From an uncultured Flavobacteriales bacterium (GTDB lineage Bacteria; Bacteroidota; Bacteroidia; Flavobacteriales_G; Salibacteraceae), in assembly GCA_905479105.1 (NCBI GenBank), contig CAJQLE010000003.1, forward strand, positions 583,231-647,230: a stretch of DNA of 64,000 bases. Direction: 5' to 3'. Below are positions 16,785 through 25,273 of this stretch, in pieces (the first letter of the stretch is position 1; each line of letters opens with the position of its first letter). The notes under the pieces were generated by a model, which did no database searches, was not told the DNA's origin, and was given only the letters and a program-made list of their open reading frames with translations. A program made the position numbers and the translations under genes.

Positions 16785-17588
16785 GTGAAAACGAGACTAA
16801 TCATATCGGTTGTATTTCTCTTGGCGAGTCTTTCGATGAGTGCCCAAGGGTATTATTGGAAAAACGCGGGTAAGAAAAAGTATATTCAAAACCTCACGGT
16901 TGATGCTGGACTTGGCCTTCGCATGTATTCAGGCGATATTCAGCAGCGAGGCTCGTTGTTTAATCCCATGAAATTGGCTTACGGACTTGGAGTGCGCTAT
17001 CAGGCAAATGAGCGATTTGGATTTGCACTGAACGGTGCTGGTCGCGGATATAAGGGAACAGCAGAGCAAGGAGCCGGATTTCCCGATGCCATGGAAGAAA
17101 TGAATGGCAAGCTTTGGGAAGGAAACCTAACGGTTCAATTCAGTATTTTGAAATGGACAGATTTTACCAAACGTCAATTCACAGATAGAGATCCAGTCAC
17201 AAAAGGCAATGTATTCATCGGAGTTGGCGGAGGAGCAGCTTTGTTTAATGGTTCTTACTCATCGCTAAGGTATGCCACAGCCACAGCTTTGGATGTATTG
17301 GGCAATGATTCTAACTATACCTATCCAGTTTCAACTTCGGGATCAGGATCGGGATTCGGATTTTATGTTCCCATTGTATTTGGTGCGCGGTATCGCTTTG
17401 ATCCCATGTGGAGTTTGGGAGTGGAGATGAATTATCACATGTATTTCTCTGATAATTTGGATGGACTGGAACGTGGAAAGAAAGACGCCATGTCGCTTTT
17501 TATGCTGAAGTTGGGATACACCTTCGGACAAAACAAGAAAAAAGCCAATATTGGCAAAACACCGAATCAAAAACGAAAGGGTAAATGA
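16785..17588 (+). CDS. Outer-membrane beta-barrel protein
   Basis: A 267-residue exported protein starting at a GTG, with a signal peptide ending SMSAQ (about residue 20). The rest alternates aromatic and small residues in barrel-type strands. Examples are LTVDAGLGLRMYSGDI, the glycine-rich VFIGVGGGAALFNGSY, and a final strand LFMLKLGYTFG followed by a basic tail. It resembles small OmpW/OmpA-like barrels common in Bacteroidota but no specific family is certain. Its stop overlaps the next gene by four bases (ATGA), suggesting co-translation with the dehydrogenase, though no functional link is evident. Confidence 0.75.
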   Translation: MKTRLIISVVFLLASLSMSAQGYYWKNAGKKKYIQNLTVDAGLGLRMYSGDIQQRGSLFNPMKLAYGLGVRYQANERFGFALNGAGRGYKGTAEQGAGFPDAMEEMNGKLWEGNLTVQFSILKWTDFTKRQFTDRDPVTKGNVFIGVGGGAALFNGSYSSLRYATATALDVLGNDSNYTYPVSTSGSGSGFGFYVPIVFGARYRFDPMWSLGVEMNYHMYFSDNLDGLERGKKDAMSLFMLKLGYTFGQNKKKANIGKTPNQKRKGK

Positions 17589-18787
17589 TAAAATTTGGAA
17601 TTATCAAAGAGGGGAAAGTGCCAACCGATGAAAGGGTGCCATTGACTCCTGCTCAGATTGCCAGATTGATCAATACCAAGAAAGAAGGCAGATTCGTTGT
17701 TGAAAGATCCGATGTAAGAAGGATTAAAGATGCTGAATACGAGGCGGTGAATGTTGAGATGCAGGATGATGTGTCTGACGCTGATGTTTTGTTGGGTGTC
17801 AAAGAAGTTCCAATTGATCAATTGGTTCCAGGAAAAACGCATTTATTCTTTTCGCATACCATCAAAATGCAACCGTATAATAAGAAATTGCTCAAGGCGG
17901 TTTTAGATAAAAACGTACGACTTATTGACTGGGAATGCCTGCGAGATGCCCTGGGAAGAAGGGTGATTGGCTTTGGAAGATATGCAGGAATTGTTGGTGC
18001 CTACAATGGTTTTAGAGCCTATGGATTAAAGCATAAAAGCTTTGAATTAAAGAAAGCACATGACTGCATTGATCGGAAGGAGATGGAGGCTGAATTGGAT
18101 AAGATTAAACTGCCTAACCTGCGCATTTTATTGACTGGAAGAGGTAAAGTGGCTAAAGGCTCTATGGAGATTTTGGATGCTATGAAGGTCAGGAAAGTGC
18201 GTATCCGAGAATACCTCAAAGGAGGATTTGATGAGCCTGTATACTGTCAAATAACGTTTACAGAATATTTCCAACCAAAAGACCATGGCGGGTTTGATGT
18301 GAAAGAGTTTTATGCTCATCCAGAACGTTTTAAAAGTGATTTCATGCGTTTTGCAAAGTCCACAGACTTCTTGATCGCAGGACATTATTGGGATTCTAAA
18401 TCACCATTTCTTTTTACACGTGAAGAAGCACGCTCTTCGGAGTTCAACATCAAATTGGTGGCTGATATTTCATGTGATATTGATGGTCCCGTGGCTTCAA
18501 CTTTAAGACCATCCAGTATAAGCGATCCCTTTTATGGTTATGACCCTCAATCAGAAAAGGAAGTTGCTTTTGATGCGGAAGGGGCGATCACGGTTATGGC
18601 GGTAGATAACCTTCCCTGCGAATTGCCGCGGGATGCAAGCTATGATTTTGGCGAGATGTTTATTTCCTCTGTGCTTCCTAGTTTCTTGAATGGAGATAAG
18701 AAGGATATTTTGAAAAAAGCAACCATTGCTCAAGATGGAAAAATCACCGATCACTACGCTTATTTGCGTGATTGGGTGAATGCTTAA
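17585..18787 (+). CDS. Saccharopine dehydrogenase-like / alanine-dehydrogenase-fold NAD(P)-dependent oxidoreductase
   Basis: A 400-residue cytoplasmic enzyme. The N-terminus FGIIKEGKVPTDERVPLTP has the K-x8-ERR/ERV pattern of the alanine dehydrogenase/transhydrogenase N-domain, also found in lysine-forming saccharopine dehydrogenases. A central Rossmann-type segment reads ILLTGRGKVAKGSMEIL (about residue 180), and the conserved DISCDIDG follows near residue 295. Bacteroidota carry this family at about 400 residues. Substrate cannot be fixed from sequence. The gene overlaps the upstream OMP gene by four bases and the convergent rpe gene by four bases. Confidence 0.82.
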   Translation: MIKFGIIKEGKVPTDERVPLTPAQIARLINTKKEGRFVVERSDVRRIKDAEYEAVNVEMQDDVSDADVLLGVKEVPIDQLVPGKTHLFFSHTIKMQPYNKKLLKAVLDKNVRLIDWECLRDALGRRVIGFGRYAGIVGAYNGFRAYGLKHKSFELKKAHDCIDRKEMEAELDKIKLPNLRILLTGRGKVAKGSMEILDAMKVRKVRIREYLKGGFDEPVYCQITFTEYFQPKDHGGFDVKEFYAHPERFKSDFMRFAKSTDFLIAGHYWDSKSPFLFTREEARSSEFNIKLVADISCDIDGPVASTLRPSSISDPFYGYDPQSEKEVAFDAEGAITVMAVDNLPCELPRDASYDFGEMFISSVLPSFLNGDKKDILKKATIAQDGKITDHYAYLRDWVNA

Positions 18788-19434
18788 GCGTTACCCAATG
18801 CCTCGATAGTTTTAAGCGGATCTTCTGATTTGTAAACTGTGCTTCCAGCTACTAAAGCATTGACTCCAGCAGCAACCAATTTTGGTGCGTTTTCTAAGTT
18901 TACACCGCCATCTACTTCAATGATGGTGCGAGAACCTGCCATGTCGATCATCGCTTTTAAAGATCGCACTTTTTCATAGGTGTGTTCAATGAATTTTTGA
19001 CCTCCAAAACCTGGATTTACACTCATAATTAAGACCATGTCTAGATCTTGAATAATTTCTGAAAGTAAAGAAACAGAAGTGTGTGGGTTTAATGCAACAC
19101 CTGCTTTCATTCCTGCCTTTTTAATGGCGTCAATCGTGCGATGGAGATGAGGGCAAGCTTCATAGTGAACCGTTAAGATATCAACTCCCGCTGACTTGAA
19201 ATCATTGATGTAAGGATCAGGATTTGCAATCATGGCGTGCACATCGAGCACTTTTGTCGTATGCCTTCTGAATGCCTCAATAATGGGTAGTCCAAAAGAT
19301 ATGTTTGGCACGAAAACACCGTCCATAACGTCTAAATGAAACCATTGTGCTGAGCTCTCATTGAGTCGTTCTGATTCTTCTTTTATCCTTGAGAAATCAC
19401 TTGAAAGTAGAGAAGGGGCAACAATATTTTTCAT
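18784..19434 (-). CDS. rpe: Ribulose-phosphate 3-epimerase
   Basis: A 216-residue TIM-barrel enzyme of the pentose phosphate pathway that interconverts ribulose 5-phosphate and xylulose 5-phosphate. Signatures visible are APSLLSSDF at the start, HLDVMDGVFVPNISFG, VHYEACPH, the flexible-loop MSVNPGFGGQKFI, and EVDGGVN. The catalytic aspartates in these motifs and the metal-binding histidines are present. Length is typical. A TACTTTTG promoter box ends five bases before the ATG, so the mRNA should be nearly leaderless. The upstream same-strand neighbour is a histidine-kinase pseudogene. Confidence 0.95.
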   Translation of the reverse strand: MKNIVAPSLLSSDFSRIKEESERLNESSAQWFHLDVMDGVFVPNISFGLPIIEAFRRHTTKVLDVHAMIANPDPYINDFKSAGVDILTVHYEACPHLHRTIDAIKKAGMKAGVALNPHTSVSLLSEIIQDLDMVLIMSVNPGFGGQKFIEHTYEKVRSLKAMIDMAGSRTIIEVDGGVNLENAPKLVAAGVNALVAGSTVYKSEDPLKTIEALGNA

Positions 19435-19438
19435 GATC

Positions 19439-19446
19439 CAAAAGTA
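19439..19446 (-). promoter_or_regulatory. -7 promoter box of rpe
   Basis: TACTTTTG on the minus strand fits TAnnTTTG and lies only five bases before the rpe ATG, implying a leaderless or nearly leaderless transcript. Confidence 0.5.
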
Positions 19447-19456
19447 AAGAATGCAA

Positions 19457-20272
19457 TTACTGTAAATCGAATATTATACGGACACTGAACGGTGCTTTTT
19501 CAACAATTTCAAGCTCACCTTGGAGCTGCCCTACTAAAAGTTCAATCACCTTAAGGCCAATGTGTCCATTATTTTTTACTTCTTCGAAATTGCCTATGCC
19601 AGTGCCATCATCTGCGTATTCTAGCACACCGGTTATTCCTTTCTTATAAAGCTTGATAGTTATACTTCCTTTTTCTAAAGTTTTGAAGGCGTGCTTCAGT
19701 GAATTAGTTACCAATTCATGGATGATTAAACTTAAAGGAACAGCTTGATCTACAAGTATTTGCGTATCGCTATTCCTGATAATGAGCTTAATACTTTGTT
19801 TCCCAGTTTTTTAAGATGAGATTATCTGTTTTACCAGGTCTTCAAGGTAGACTTGAAAGTCAATGTTTTCGAAGTGTTCTTCTAGGTAGAGCTTTTGATG
19901 AATCAAAGACATTGTTTGAACACGCTGCTGACTTTCTCTTATAGCGGCCTTTGAGGCGGGGTCTTCGACCTTTTTTGATTGAAGAAGGAGTAAGCTGGAT
20001 ATAATCTGTAGGTTATTATTTACCCTATGGTTAACCTCTCTAAGTAAGGTTTCTTTTTCGACAAGAGCCTTTTCAAGCGGCTTTTTTTGAGAAATTATCT
20101 CCTCATTTTTATCCTGTATTTCCCGATGCTCTTTTGATCGTTTTATCATGCAATAGGTAGAAAAAGAGGCGATTATGAGTGCAACGATGAATATGTATAT
20201 GATGTTTCTATTTTTCTGGATTTCGGCACGTTCTTTTAATTCTTTGATTTCTTGAATGCTGAGGTACAACAA
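19457..20272 (-). pseudogene. Sensor histidine kinase (HisKA_2/HATPase type), N-terminally cut and interrupted by an in-frame stop
   Basis: Reading right to left there is a juxtamembrane coil, one transmembrane segment ([14 protein letters not shown]), a second coil, and then the phosphoacceptor region [16 protein letters not shown] with its histidine. DLVKQIISS follows and then TAA at 19811-19813. After the TAA the same frame continues with KTGKQSIKL, an N-box HELVTNSLKHAF and a G-box DDGTGIG, ending at 19457. The break is a nonsense codon, not a frameshift. Relatives carry a signal peptide and TPR repeats before the transmembrane segment. Those are missing, and the coil meets an unrelated OmpA gene near 20270. 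The kinase is expected to be dead. Confidence 0.78.
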
Positions 20273-20848
20273 GTTGATAAAATGGATACAAATACTCAAG
20301 ATGGAAATGAAGAACCTTATCCTATAACACCACCGATTAATGATAATGAAGAATCGATTGCCGTGGAAGAAAGTGTCGTAAACAATACTGTTTTTGAGAA
20401 TCCACCAGTCAAAGAAGAACCGAAAGTGAAAAAGGCAGTTGCCTCTATGGATTATAGCGACTTTAGGTTGAAAGATGGCTCATTTGCTGAGGTAGTTGAA
20501 ACACGCAAAGGATGGAACTTACATTTTGATTTCAATGAGTTTTTATTGAGTCGAAATCAAATGGATTATGTCTATGAAGTATTGATTCCATTGCTCAGAG
20601 AGAACCCGAATATGACTTTAGTATTAGAAGGTCATGCCGATAGCATTGGTTCAAACGATGTGAATTACAGAATGTCAGTTTTAAGGATTTCGAATGTGCT
20701 TTACCACATAGAAATGAATGGTATAGAAGATACTAGGATCACTGTTCGACCTAAAGGTGAATCAGAACCTTTAGCACCAAACTCCACTGAAGAGGGTAGA
20801 GCAATAAATAGAAGAGTAGAAATAATTAAGAGTACAGAGGAGAAGTAG
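20252..20848 (+). CDS. OmpA-domain protein, probably N-terminally incomplete
   Basis: 198 residues from a TTG at 20252; an ATG at 20282 is an alternative. The first 65 residues form an acidic, proline-rich linker with no signal peptide. Residues about 85-195 are an OmpA peptidoglycan-binding domain: [61 protein letters not shown]. OmpA proteins need export, so the missing signal argues that the 5' part was lost at the junction with the histidine-kinase pseudogene, which overlaps its start on the other strand. It ends one base from the convergent rpoD stop. Confidence 0.68.
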   Translation: MNAEVQQVDKMDTNTQDGNEEPYPITPPINDNEESIAVEESVVNNTVFENPPVKEEPKVKKAVASMDYSDFRLKDGSFAEVVETRKGWNLHFDFNEFLLSRNQMDYVYEVLIPLLRENPNMTLVLEGHADSIGSNDVNYRMSVLRISNVLYHIEMNGIEDTRITVRPKGESEPLAPNSTEEGRAINRRVEIIKSTEEK

Positions 20849-20849
20849 C

Positions 20850-21719
20850 TTAACCTAGGTAAGCCATTAAAAGTTTACTTCTAGAAGTATGTCTTAATCT
20901 TCGAATTGCTTTTTCTTTGATTTGACGAACACGCTCACGCGTTAGATCGAATTCTTCACCGATTTCCTCTAGGGTCATAGGATGCTTTCCTGTTAATCCA
21001 AAATAGAGACGGATTACATCTGATTCTCTATCTGAAAGAGTTGCTAGCGAGCGTTCAATTTCTCTGCGCAAAGACTCATTTAACAACGAAATTTCTGGGT
21101 TGTTTTCGCTGTCTCCGCTCATTGTGTCATACATGTTTCTTTCGTCATCTTCTGATCCTAGAAGAGGAGCGTCCATAGAAACGTGTCGTCTGTTGTTCTT
21201 GATGTTTTGGCTAATAACGCCTTCAGCCATTTCGAGCTCAGTGGCGAGTTCATCGACTGTTGGTTCACGCTCGTATACTTGCTCAAGTTGAGCATAAGCA
21301 CGATTGATTTTATTGATATTACCTATCTTATTTAAAGGAAGGCGAACGATTCTTGCTTGCTCAGCTAAAGATTGAAGGATTGATTGGCGAATCCACCATA
21401 CAGCATAGGATATAAACTTAAATCCACGCGTTTCGTCAAAACGCTTGGCAGCCTTAATAAGTCCAAGATTGCCTTCATTGATTAGGTCTGGTAGACTTAA
21501 TCCTTGATTTTGGTATTGTTTAGAAACGGATACCACAAATCTTAAGTTAGCACGCACCATTTTCGCGAGTGCTTGTTGATCACCTTGTTTAATGCGTATC
21601 GCTAATTCAACTTCTTGTTCGGCATTGATTAAGTCTTCACGACCAATTTCAGTTAAGTACTTGTCGAGAGATGCAGTCTCACGATTCGTTATTTGCTGGA
21701 CGATTTTTAGTTGACGCAT
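20850..21719 (-). CDS. rpoD: RNA polymerase primary sigma factor (RpoD/SigA)
   Basis: A 289-residue sigma-70 protein, short because it lacks the large region 1.1 and spacer, as is usual for the housekeeping sigma of Bacteroidota. Region 1.2 ([14 protein letters not shown]) is at the N-terminus. Region 2 contains [30 protein letters not shown] and the -10 reader [15 protein letters not shown]. Region 3 follows, and region 4 ends with the helix-turn-helix [21 protein letters not shown]. It is expected to read the TAnnTTTG promoters found across this window. Monocistronic, convergent with the OmpA gene. Confidence 0.96.
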   Translation of the reverse strand: MRQLKIVQQITNRETASLDKYLTEIGREDLINAEQEVELAIRIKQGDQQALAKMVRANLRFVVSVSKQYQNQGLSLPDLINEGNLGLIKAAKRFDETRGFKFISYAVWWIRQSILQSLAEQARIVRLPLNKIGNINKINRAYAQLEQVYEREPTVDELATELEMAEGVISQNIKNNRRHVSMDAPLLGSEDDERNMYDTMSGDSENNPEISLLNESLRREIERSLATLSDRESDVIRLYFGLTGKHPMTLEEIGEEFDLTRERVRQIKEKAIRRLRHTSRSKLLMAYLG

Positions 21720-21762
21720 AGGTTAGGTTTTTCTCTCTATAAAGAAATACCATCCTGAAGGG

Positions 21763-21802
21763 AAAAAAAGAAGCCGATATTTAGACTTATAAATATCGGC
21801 TT
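21763..21802 (-). terminator. Rho-independent terminator of pnp
   Basis: AAGCCGATATTT (21771-21782) pairs perfectly with AAATATCGGCTT (21791-21802). On the minus strand the stem is followed by a T run (21769-21763). It lies just after the pnp stop. Confidence 0.85.
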
Positions 21803-21828
21803 GTTAAAAGTGTATTTGTAACGTACTC

Positions 21829-23964
21829 TTACTGAGCGTTGTTGGGCTCTGGGCGAGGAAGTAATGCCTTTCTAGAAAGTCTTAATTTCCCTGTTTTAAC
21901 GTCAATTTCGATCAATTTAACCTCGATTTCTTGACCTGCTTTGAGAACATCTTCGACATTTTCTATGCGTTTATGATCAATTTCTGAAATATGAAGTAAA
22001 CCTTCTTTGCCAGGAAGAATTTCAACAAAAGCTCCAAAAGCAGCGATGTTTTTGACCTTTCCTTGGTAAATTTCTCCAACTTCTGGTTTAGCAACGATGC
22101 CTCTAATCCAAGCCATTGCTTTGTCCATGCCTTCTTTATTGTCGCAGGCAATTTGAATCATTCCTTTATTGTCTTCCTCAGTAATTGAGATTGACGTTTC
22201 AGTTTTAGCCTGAATCTCTTGAATCACTTTTCCACCTGGTCCTATTACGGCACCAATCTGTTCCTTATCGATGAAAATGGTTTCAATTCTTGGAACATGT
22301 GGTTTGAAATCTGCGCGAGGCTCTTGGATGGTTTTAAGCATTTCATTTAAAATATGAGCTCTTCCTTCTTTCGCTTGATTCAATGCTTTTTCTAAAACTT
22401 CATATGCTAAACCATCAACTTTGATGTCCATTTGACACGCTGTGATTCCTTTCTCAGTTCCGGTTACTTTAAAGTCCATGTCACCTAAGTGATCTTCGTC
22501 TCCTAGGATATCAGAAAGAACAGAATACTTTCCATCCTTATCCATGATTAACCCCATTGCGATTCCACTCACGGGTCTTTTGATCTTCACACCAGCATCC
22601 ATAAGTGCTAATGTTCCTGCGCATACAGTCGCCATTGAAGATGAACCGTTTGATTCAAGAATGTCTGATACTATTCTTATCGTGTAAGGATTGACATCAG
22701 ATCCTGGAATCATGTTTTTCAAAGCGCGAAGCGCCAAATTACCGTGACCAACCTCTCTTCTAGAAACACCTCTTAAAGGACGTGCTTCGCCAGTGGAGAA
22801 AGGAGGGAAGTTATAGTGAAGTAAGAATTTCTCACTTCCTGAATGAAGAGCTCCATCAATTGTTTGCTCGTCAAGTTTTGTACCTAAAGTAATTGTGGTA
22901 AGTGATTGAGTCTCTCCTCTTGTAAAGATCGCTGAACCATGAGTCCCAGGTAGGTAATCAATTTCTGTCCAGATAGGACGAATTTCTGTCGTGGTTCTTC
23001 CATCAAGGCGCTTACCTTCCTTGATTACCATCTTTCGCATTGCTTCTTTCTCTACTTTATGGAAGTATTTCCCAACAAGTCCAGCCTTTTCAGCTTGCTC
23101 ATCTTCGCTCAGTGTGCCGAGGTATTCGGCTTCTAGTGCTTTGAACGCATCGCTTCGATCGTGCTTAGCACTGGCTGACGTTGCGATTGTATAGCATTTG
23201 TCAAAGCAATAAGCCATAACATTTGCTTCTAATTCAGCGTCATTAGTTTCGTGAGAATATTCTCTTTTTGGACTAGACTTTTCAATTTTAGAAGCAAGAT
23301 CTAATTGAGCTTGGCAGTGAAGCTTGATCTCAGCATGAGCAACTTTGATAGCGTCAAGCATTTCAGTTTCGCTCGCCTCATGCATTTCACCTTCCACCAT
23401 CATGATATTATCTATCGTAGCAGCTACCATGATGTCCATGTCACAATCGGCCATTTGAGCGAAAGTTGGATTGACAATGAATTCACCATTTATTCTTCCA
23501 ACGCGAACCTCAGAAACTGGTCCTGCAAAAGGAATATTTGAAACGGCTATGGCTGCAGATGCAGCTAAACATGCTAATGCATCTGGTTGAACGCTCTTGT
23601 CAGACGAAATTAGACTGATCATCACCTGAGTTTCAGCGTGAAAATCGTCTGGAAAAAGAGGTCTTAATGCTCTATCAATTAAACGCATTGTAAGCACTTC
23701 TCCATCTGAAGGTCTAGCTTCTCTTTTGAAGAATCCACCAGGAAACTTACCTGTTGAAGGATATTTCTCTCTGTAGTCTACTGTTAATGGAAGGAAATCG
23801 ATTCCTTCTTTGGCATCTTTACTTGCTACTACTGTGGCCAGCAACATGGTTCCTCCTTGCTTGACAACTACCGAACCGTCTGCTTGCTTGGCAAGTTTGC
23901 CTGTCTCGATAGTGATTTCACCGCCATTCGTTGATGCGATGTTTTGTTGTGTTCCTAATATCAT
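21829..23964 (-). CDS. pnp: Polyribonucleotide nucleotidyltransferase (PNPase)
   Basis: A 711-residue phosphorolytic 3'-5' exoribonuclease of mRNA decay. Two RNase PH domains (about 1-220 and 310-540) flank a helical linker. The second contains [14 protein letters not shown] and the metal/phosphate residues around [19 protein letters not shown] domain with [10 protein letters not shown] follows near residue 570. An S1 RNA-binding domain (about 630-700, [15 protein letters not shown] and GLLHISEI) ends the protein. Length is standard. It lies downstream of rpsO, the conserved rpsO-pnp order, but a terminator hairpin at 23989-24016 separates the two. Confidence 0.97.
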   Translation of the reverse strand: MILGTQQNIASTNGGEITIETGKLAKQADGSVVVKQGGTMLLATVVASKDAKEGIDFLPLTVDYREKYPSTGKFPGGFFKREARPSDGEVLTMRLIDRALRPLFPDDFHAETQVMISLISSDKSVQPDALACLAASAAIAVSNIPFAGPVSEVRVGRINGEFIVNPTFAQMADCDMDIMVAATIDNIMMVEGEMHEASETEMLDAIKVAHAEIKLHCQAQLDLASKIEKSSPKREYSHETNDAELEANVMAYCFDKCYTIATSASAKHDRSDAFKALEAEYLGTLSEDEQAEKAGLVGKYFHKVEKEAMRKMVIKEGKRLDGRTTTEIRPIWTEIDYLPGTHGSAIFTRGETQSLTTITLGTKLDEQTIDGALHSGSEKFLLHYNFPPFSTGEARPLRGVSRREVGHGNLALRALKNMIPGSDVNPYTIRIVSDILESNGSSSMATVCAGTLALMDAGVKIKRPVSGIAMGLIMDKDGKYSVLSDILGDEDHLGDMDFKVTGTEKGITACQMDIKVDGLAYEVLEKALNQAKEGRAHILNEMLKTIQEPRADFKPHVPRIETIFIDKEQIGAVIGPGGKVIQEIQAKTETSISITEEDNKGMIQIACDNKEGMDKAMAWIRGIVAKPEVGEIYQGKVKNIAAFGAFVEILPGKEGLLHISEIDHKRIENVEDVLKAGQEIEVKLIEIDVKTGKLRLSRKALLPRPEPNNAQ

Positions 23965-23988
23965 AGTTAAACGATAAGTATAAATATG

Positions 23989-24016
23989 AAAAAAGGCAAT
24001 GAAGATTGCCTTTTTT
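23989..24016 (-). terminator. Terminator between rpsO and pnp
   Basis: AAAAAAGGCAAT and ATTGCCTTTTTT flank a GAAG loop, a symmetrical stem with A/T tails that works on either strand. It lies just after the rpsO stop and may reduce read-through into pnp, or serve as a processing site as in other rpsO-pnp operons. Confidence 0.8.
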
Positions 24017-24033
24017 CTAAAATGATTGGAAAA

Positions 24034-24303
24034 TTACTTCCTTAGATTAAGTTCTTTGATTATGCTTCTGTAACGCTCAATGTCTTTTGCTTTGAGGTAG
24101 TTAAGAAGACTTCTACGTTTTCCAACGAGCTTAATAAGCGCTTGTTGCGTAGTGAAATCTTTACGATTTTTCTTTAAATGCTCTGTTAAATGAGCAATTC
24201 TGAAAGTGAAAAGAGCAATTTGCCCTTCAGCTGATCCAGTGTTAGAAGCCGCTTCTCCGTGCTTCTTAAATATGTCTTGTTTTGTTTCGCTAGTCAAATA
24301 CAT
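24034..24303 (-). CDS. rpsO: 30S ribosomal protein S15
   Basis: An 89-residue primary rRNA-binding protein of the small subunit. The sequence has the family landmarks: TGSAEGQIALFTFRIAHLTEHLK (given in part), KDFTTQQALIKLVGKRRSLLNYL and the C-terminal ERYRSIIKELNLRK. Length is exactly that of typical S15. A TATATTTG promoter box lies 31 bases upstream of the ATG. It precedes pnp on the same strand. Confidence 0.97.
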   Translation of the reverse strand: MYLTSETKQDIFKKHGEAASNTGSAEGQIALFTFRIAHLTEHLKKNRKDFTTQQALIKLVGKRRSLLNYLKAKDIERYRSIIKELNLRK

Positions 24304-24333
24304 GCTAAAGCTTCTATTTCTTTATAAGGGGCG

Positions 24334-24341
24334 CAAATATA
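24334..24341 (-). promoter_or_regulatory. -7 promoter box of rpsO
   Basis: TATATTTG on the minus strand matches TAnnTTTG, about 31 bases upstream of the rpsO start. Confidence 0.6.
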
Positions 24342-24371
24342 TACATTTCTATCTCTGCGTCAATTACTTAT

Positions 24372-25217
24372 TTAATTTTTAATTAGGGACAAAAATTGCC
24401 CTATTCTTTCTTTCAAATTTTTGCGATCTACAATGAAATCTAAAAAGCCATGTTCAAGCACAAATTCTGAAGTTTGAAATCCTTCAGGAAGCTCTTTTCC
24501 AATGGTTTCTTTTACTACTCGAGGGCCTGCAAATCCAATGAGAGCGCCTGGTTCTGCAATATTTACATCACCTAACATAGCAAATGATGCTGTAACGCCT
24601 CCTGTAGTAGGATCAGTTAACATAGAGATGTACGGTATTTTCTTCTCGCTAAGTTGGGTGAGTTTTGCACTGGTTTTAGCCATTTGCATGAGAGAAAAAG
24701 CCGCTTCCATCATTCTAGCACCGCCACTTTTACTTATTAAAATAAAAGGTGAGTTGTGTTCAATGGCATAATCTATAGCTCTAGCAATTTTTTCACCAAC
24801 TACGGAGCCCATGCTTCCCCCAATGAATTGGAAGTCCATACAAGCAACTACGACCTTCTTTCTGTTCACATTTCCAGCTGCTGTTCTCACAGCATCATGC
24901 AATCCTGTTTTTCTAATAGAGGCTTGCAATCGATCAGCATATTTTTTGGTGTCTTCGAATGAAAGTGGATCACCAGAAATCATGTGAGGATTTATCTCGG
25001 TGTAGCGATTATTGTCAAATAACACTTGAAAGTATTGCAGAGAGCTAATTCGCTCATGATAAGCACATTTTTCGCAAACCCACAATGAATTGGCATGTTC
25101 CTCAGAGCTCACAACATGATTGCAGCTGCGGCACTTGTACCATAAACCTTCTGGAGTTTCTTTTTTTTCCGTTGTTGGAGTGCGAATCCCCTCCGTCATT
25201 CTTTTAAACCATCCCAT
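24372..25217 (-). CDS. accD: Acetyl-CoA carboxylase carboxyltransferase subunit beta
   Basis: A 281-residue subunit of the enzyme that makes malonyl-CoA for fatty-acid synthesis; it pairs with AccA. A four-cysteine zinc ribbon is visible near the N-terminus (CRSC and, 20 residues on, CEKC). The crotonase-fold core follows with [44 protein letters not shown] and [13 protein letters not shown]. Length is normal. A TAGCTTTG promoter box lies 23 bases before the ATG. Its neighbours on the same strand (tamL upstream, rpsO downstream) have their own boxes. Confidence 0.96.
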   Translation of the reverse strand: MGWFKRMTEGIRTPTTEKKETPEGLWYKCRSCNHVVSSEEHANSLWVCEKCAYHERISSLQYFQVLFDNNRYTEINPHMISGDPLSFEDTKKYADRLQASIRKTGLHDAVRTAAGNVNRKKVVVACMDFQFIGGSMGSVVGEKIARAIDYAIEHNSPFILISKSGGARMMEAAFSLMQMAKTSAKLTQLSEKKIPYISMLTDPTTGGVTASFAMLGDVNIAEPGALIGFAGPRVVKETIGKELPEGFQTSEFVLEHGFLDFIVDRKNLKERIGQFLSLIKN

Positions 25218-25239
25218 GCCTAGTGCTTTGAATCGGTTG

Positions 25240-25247
25240 CAAAGCTA
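25240..25247 (-). promoter_or_regulatory. -7 promoter box of accD
   Basis: TAGCTTTG on the minus strand matches TAnnTTTG, 23 bases before the accD start. Confidence 0.6.
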
Positions 25248-25273
25248 TACCAATATTTGTGACATCATAATCC

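Noticed and set aside
19715..19810. A frameshift splitting the histidine kinase
   Set aside because: The two open segments are exactly in the same frame (distance between frame starts is a multiple of three), so the interruption is a stop codon.
14140..20850. Genomic island or prophage explaining the broken genes
   Set aside because: No integrase, transposase, phage gene or terminal repeats were found, and the genes inside the block look like ordinary Bacteroidota core or envelope genes.
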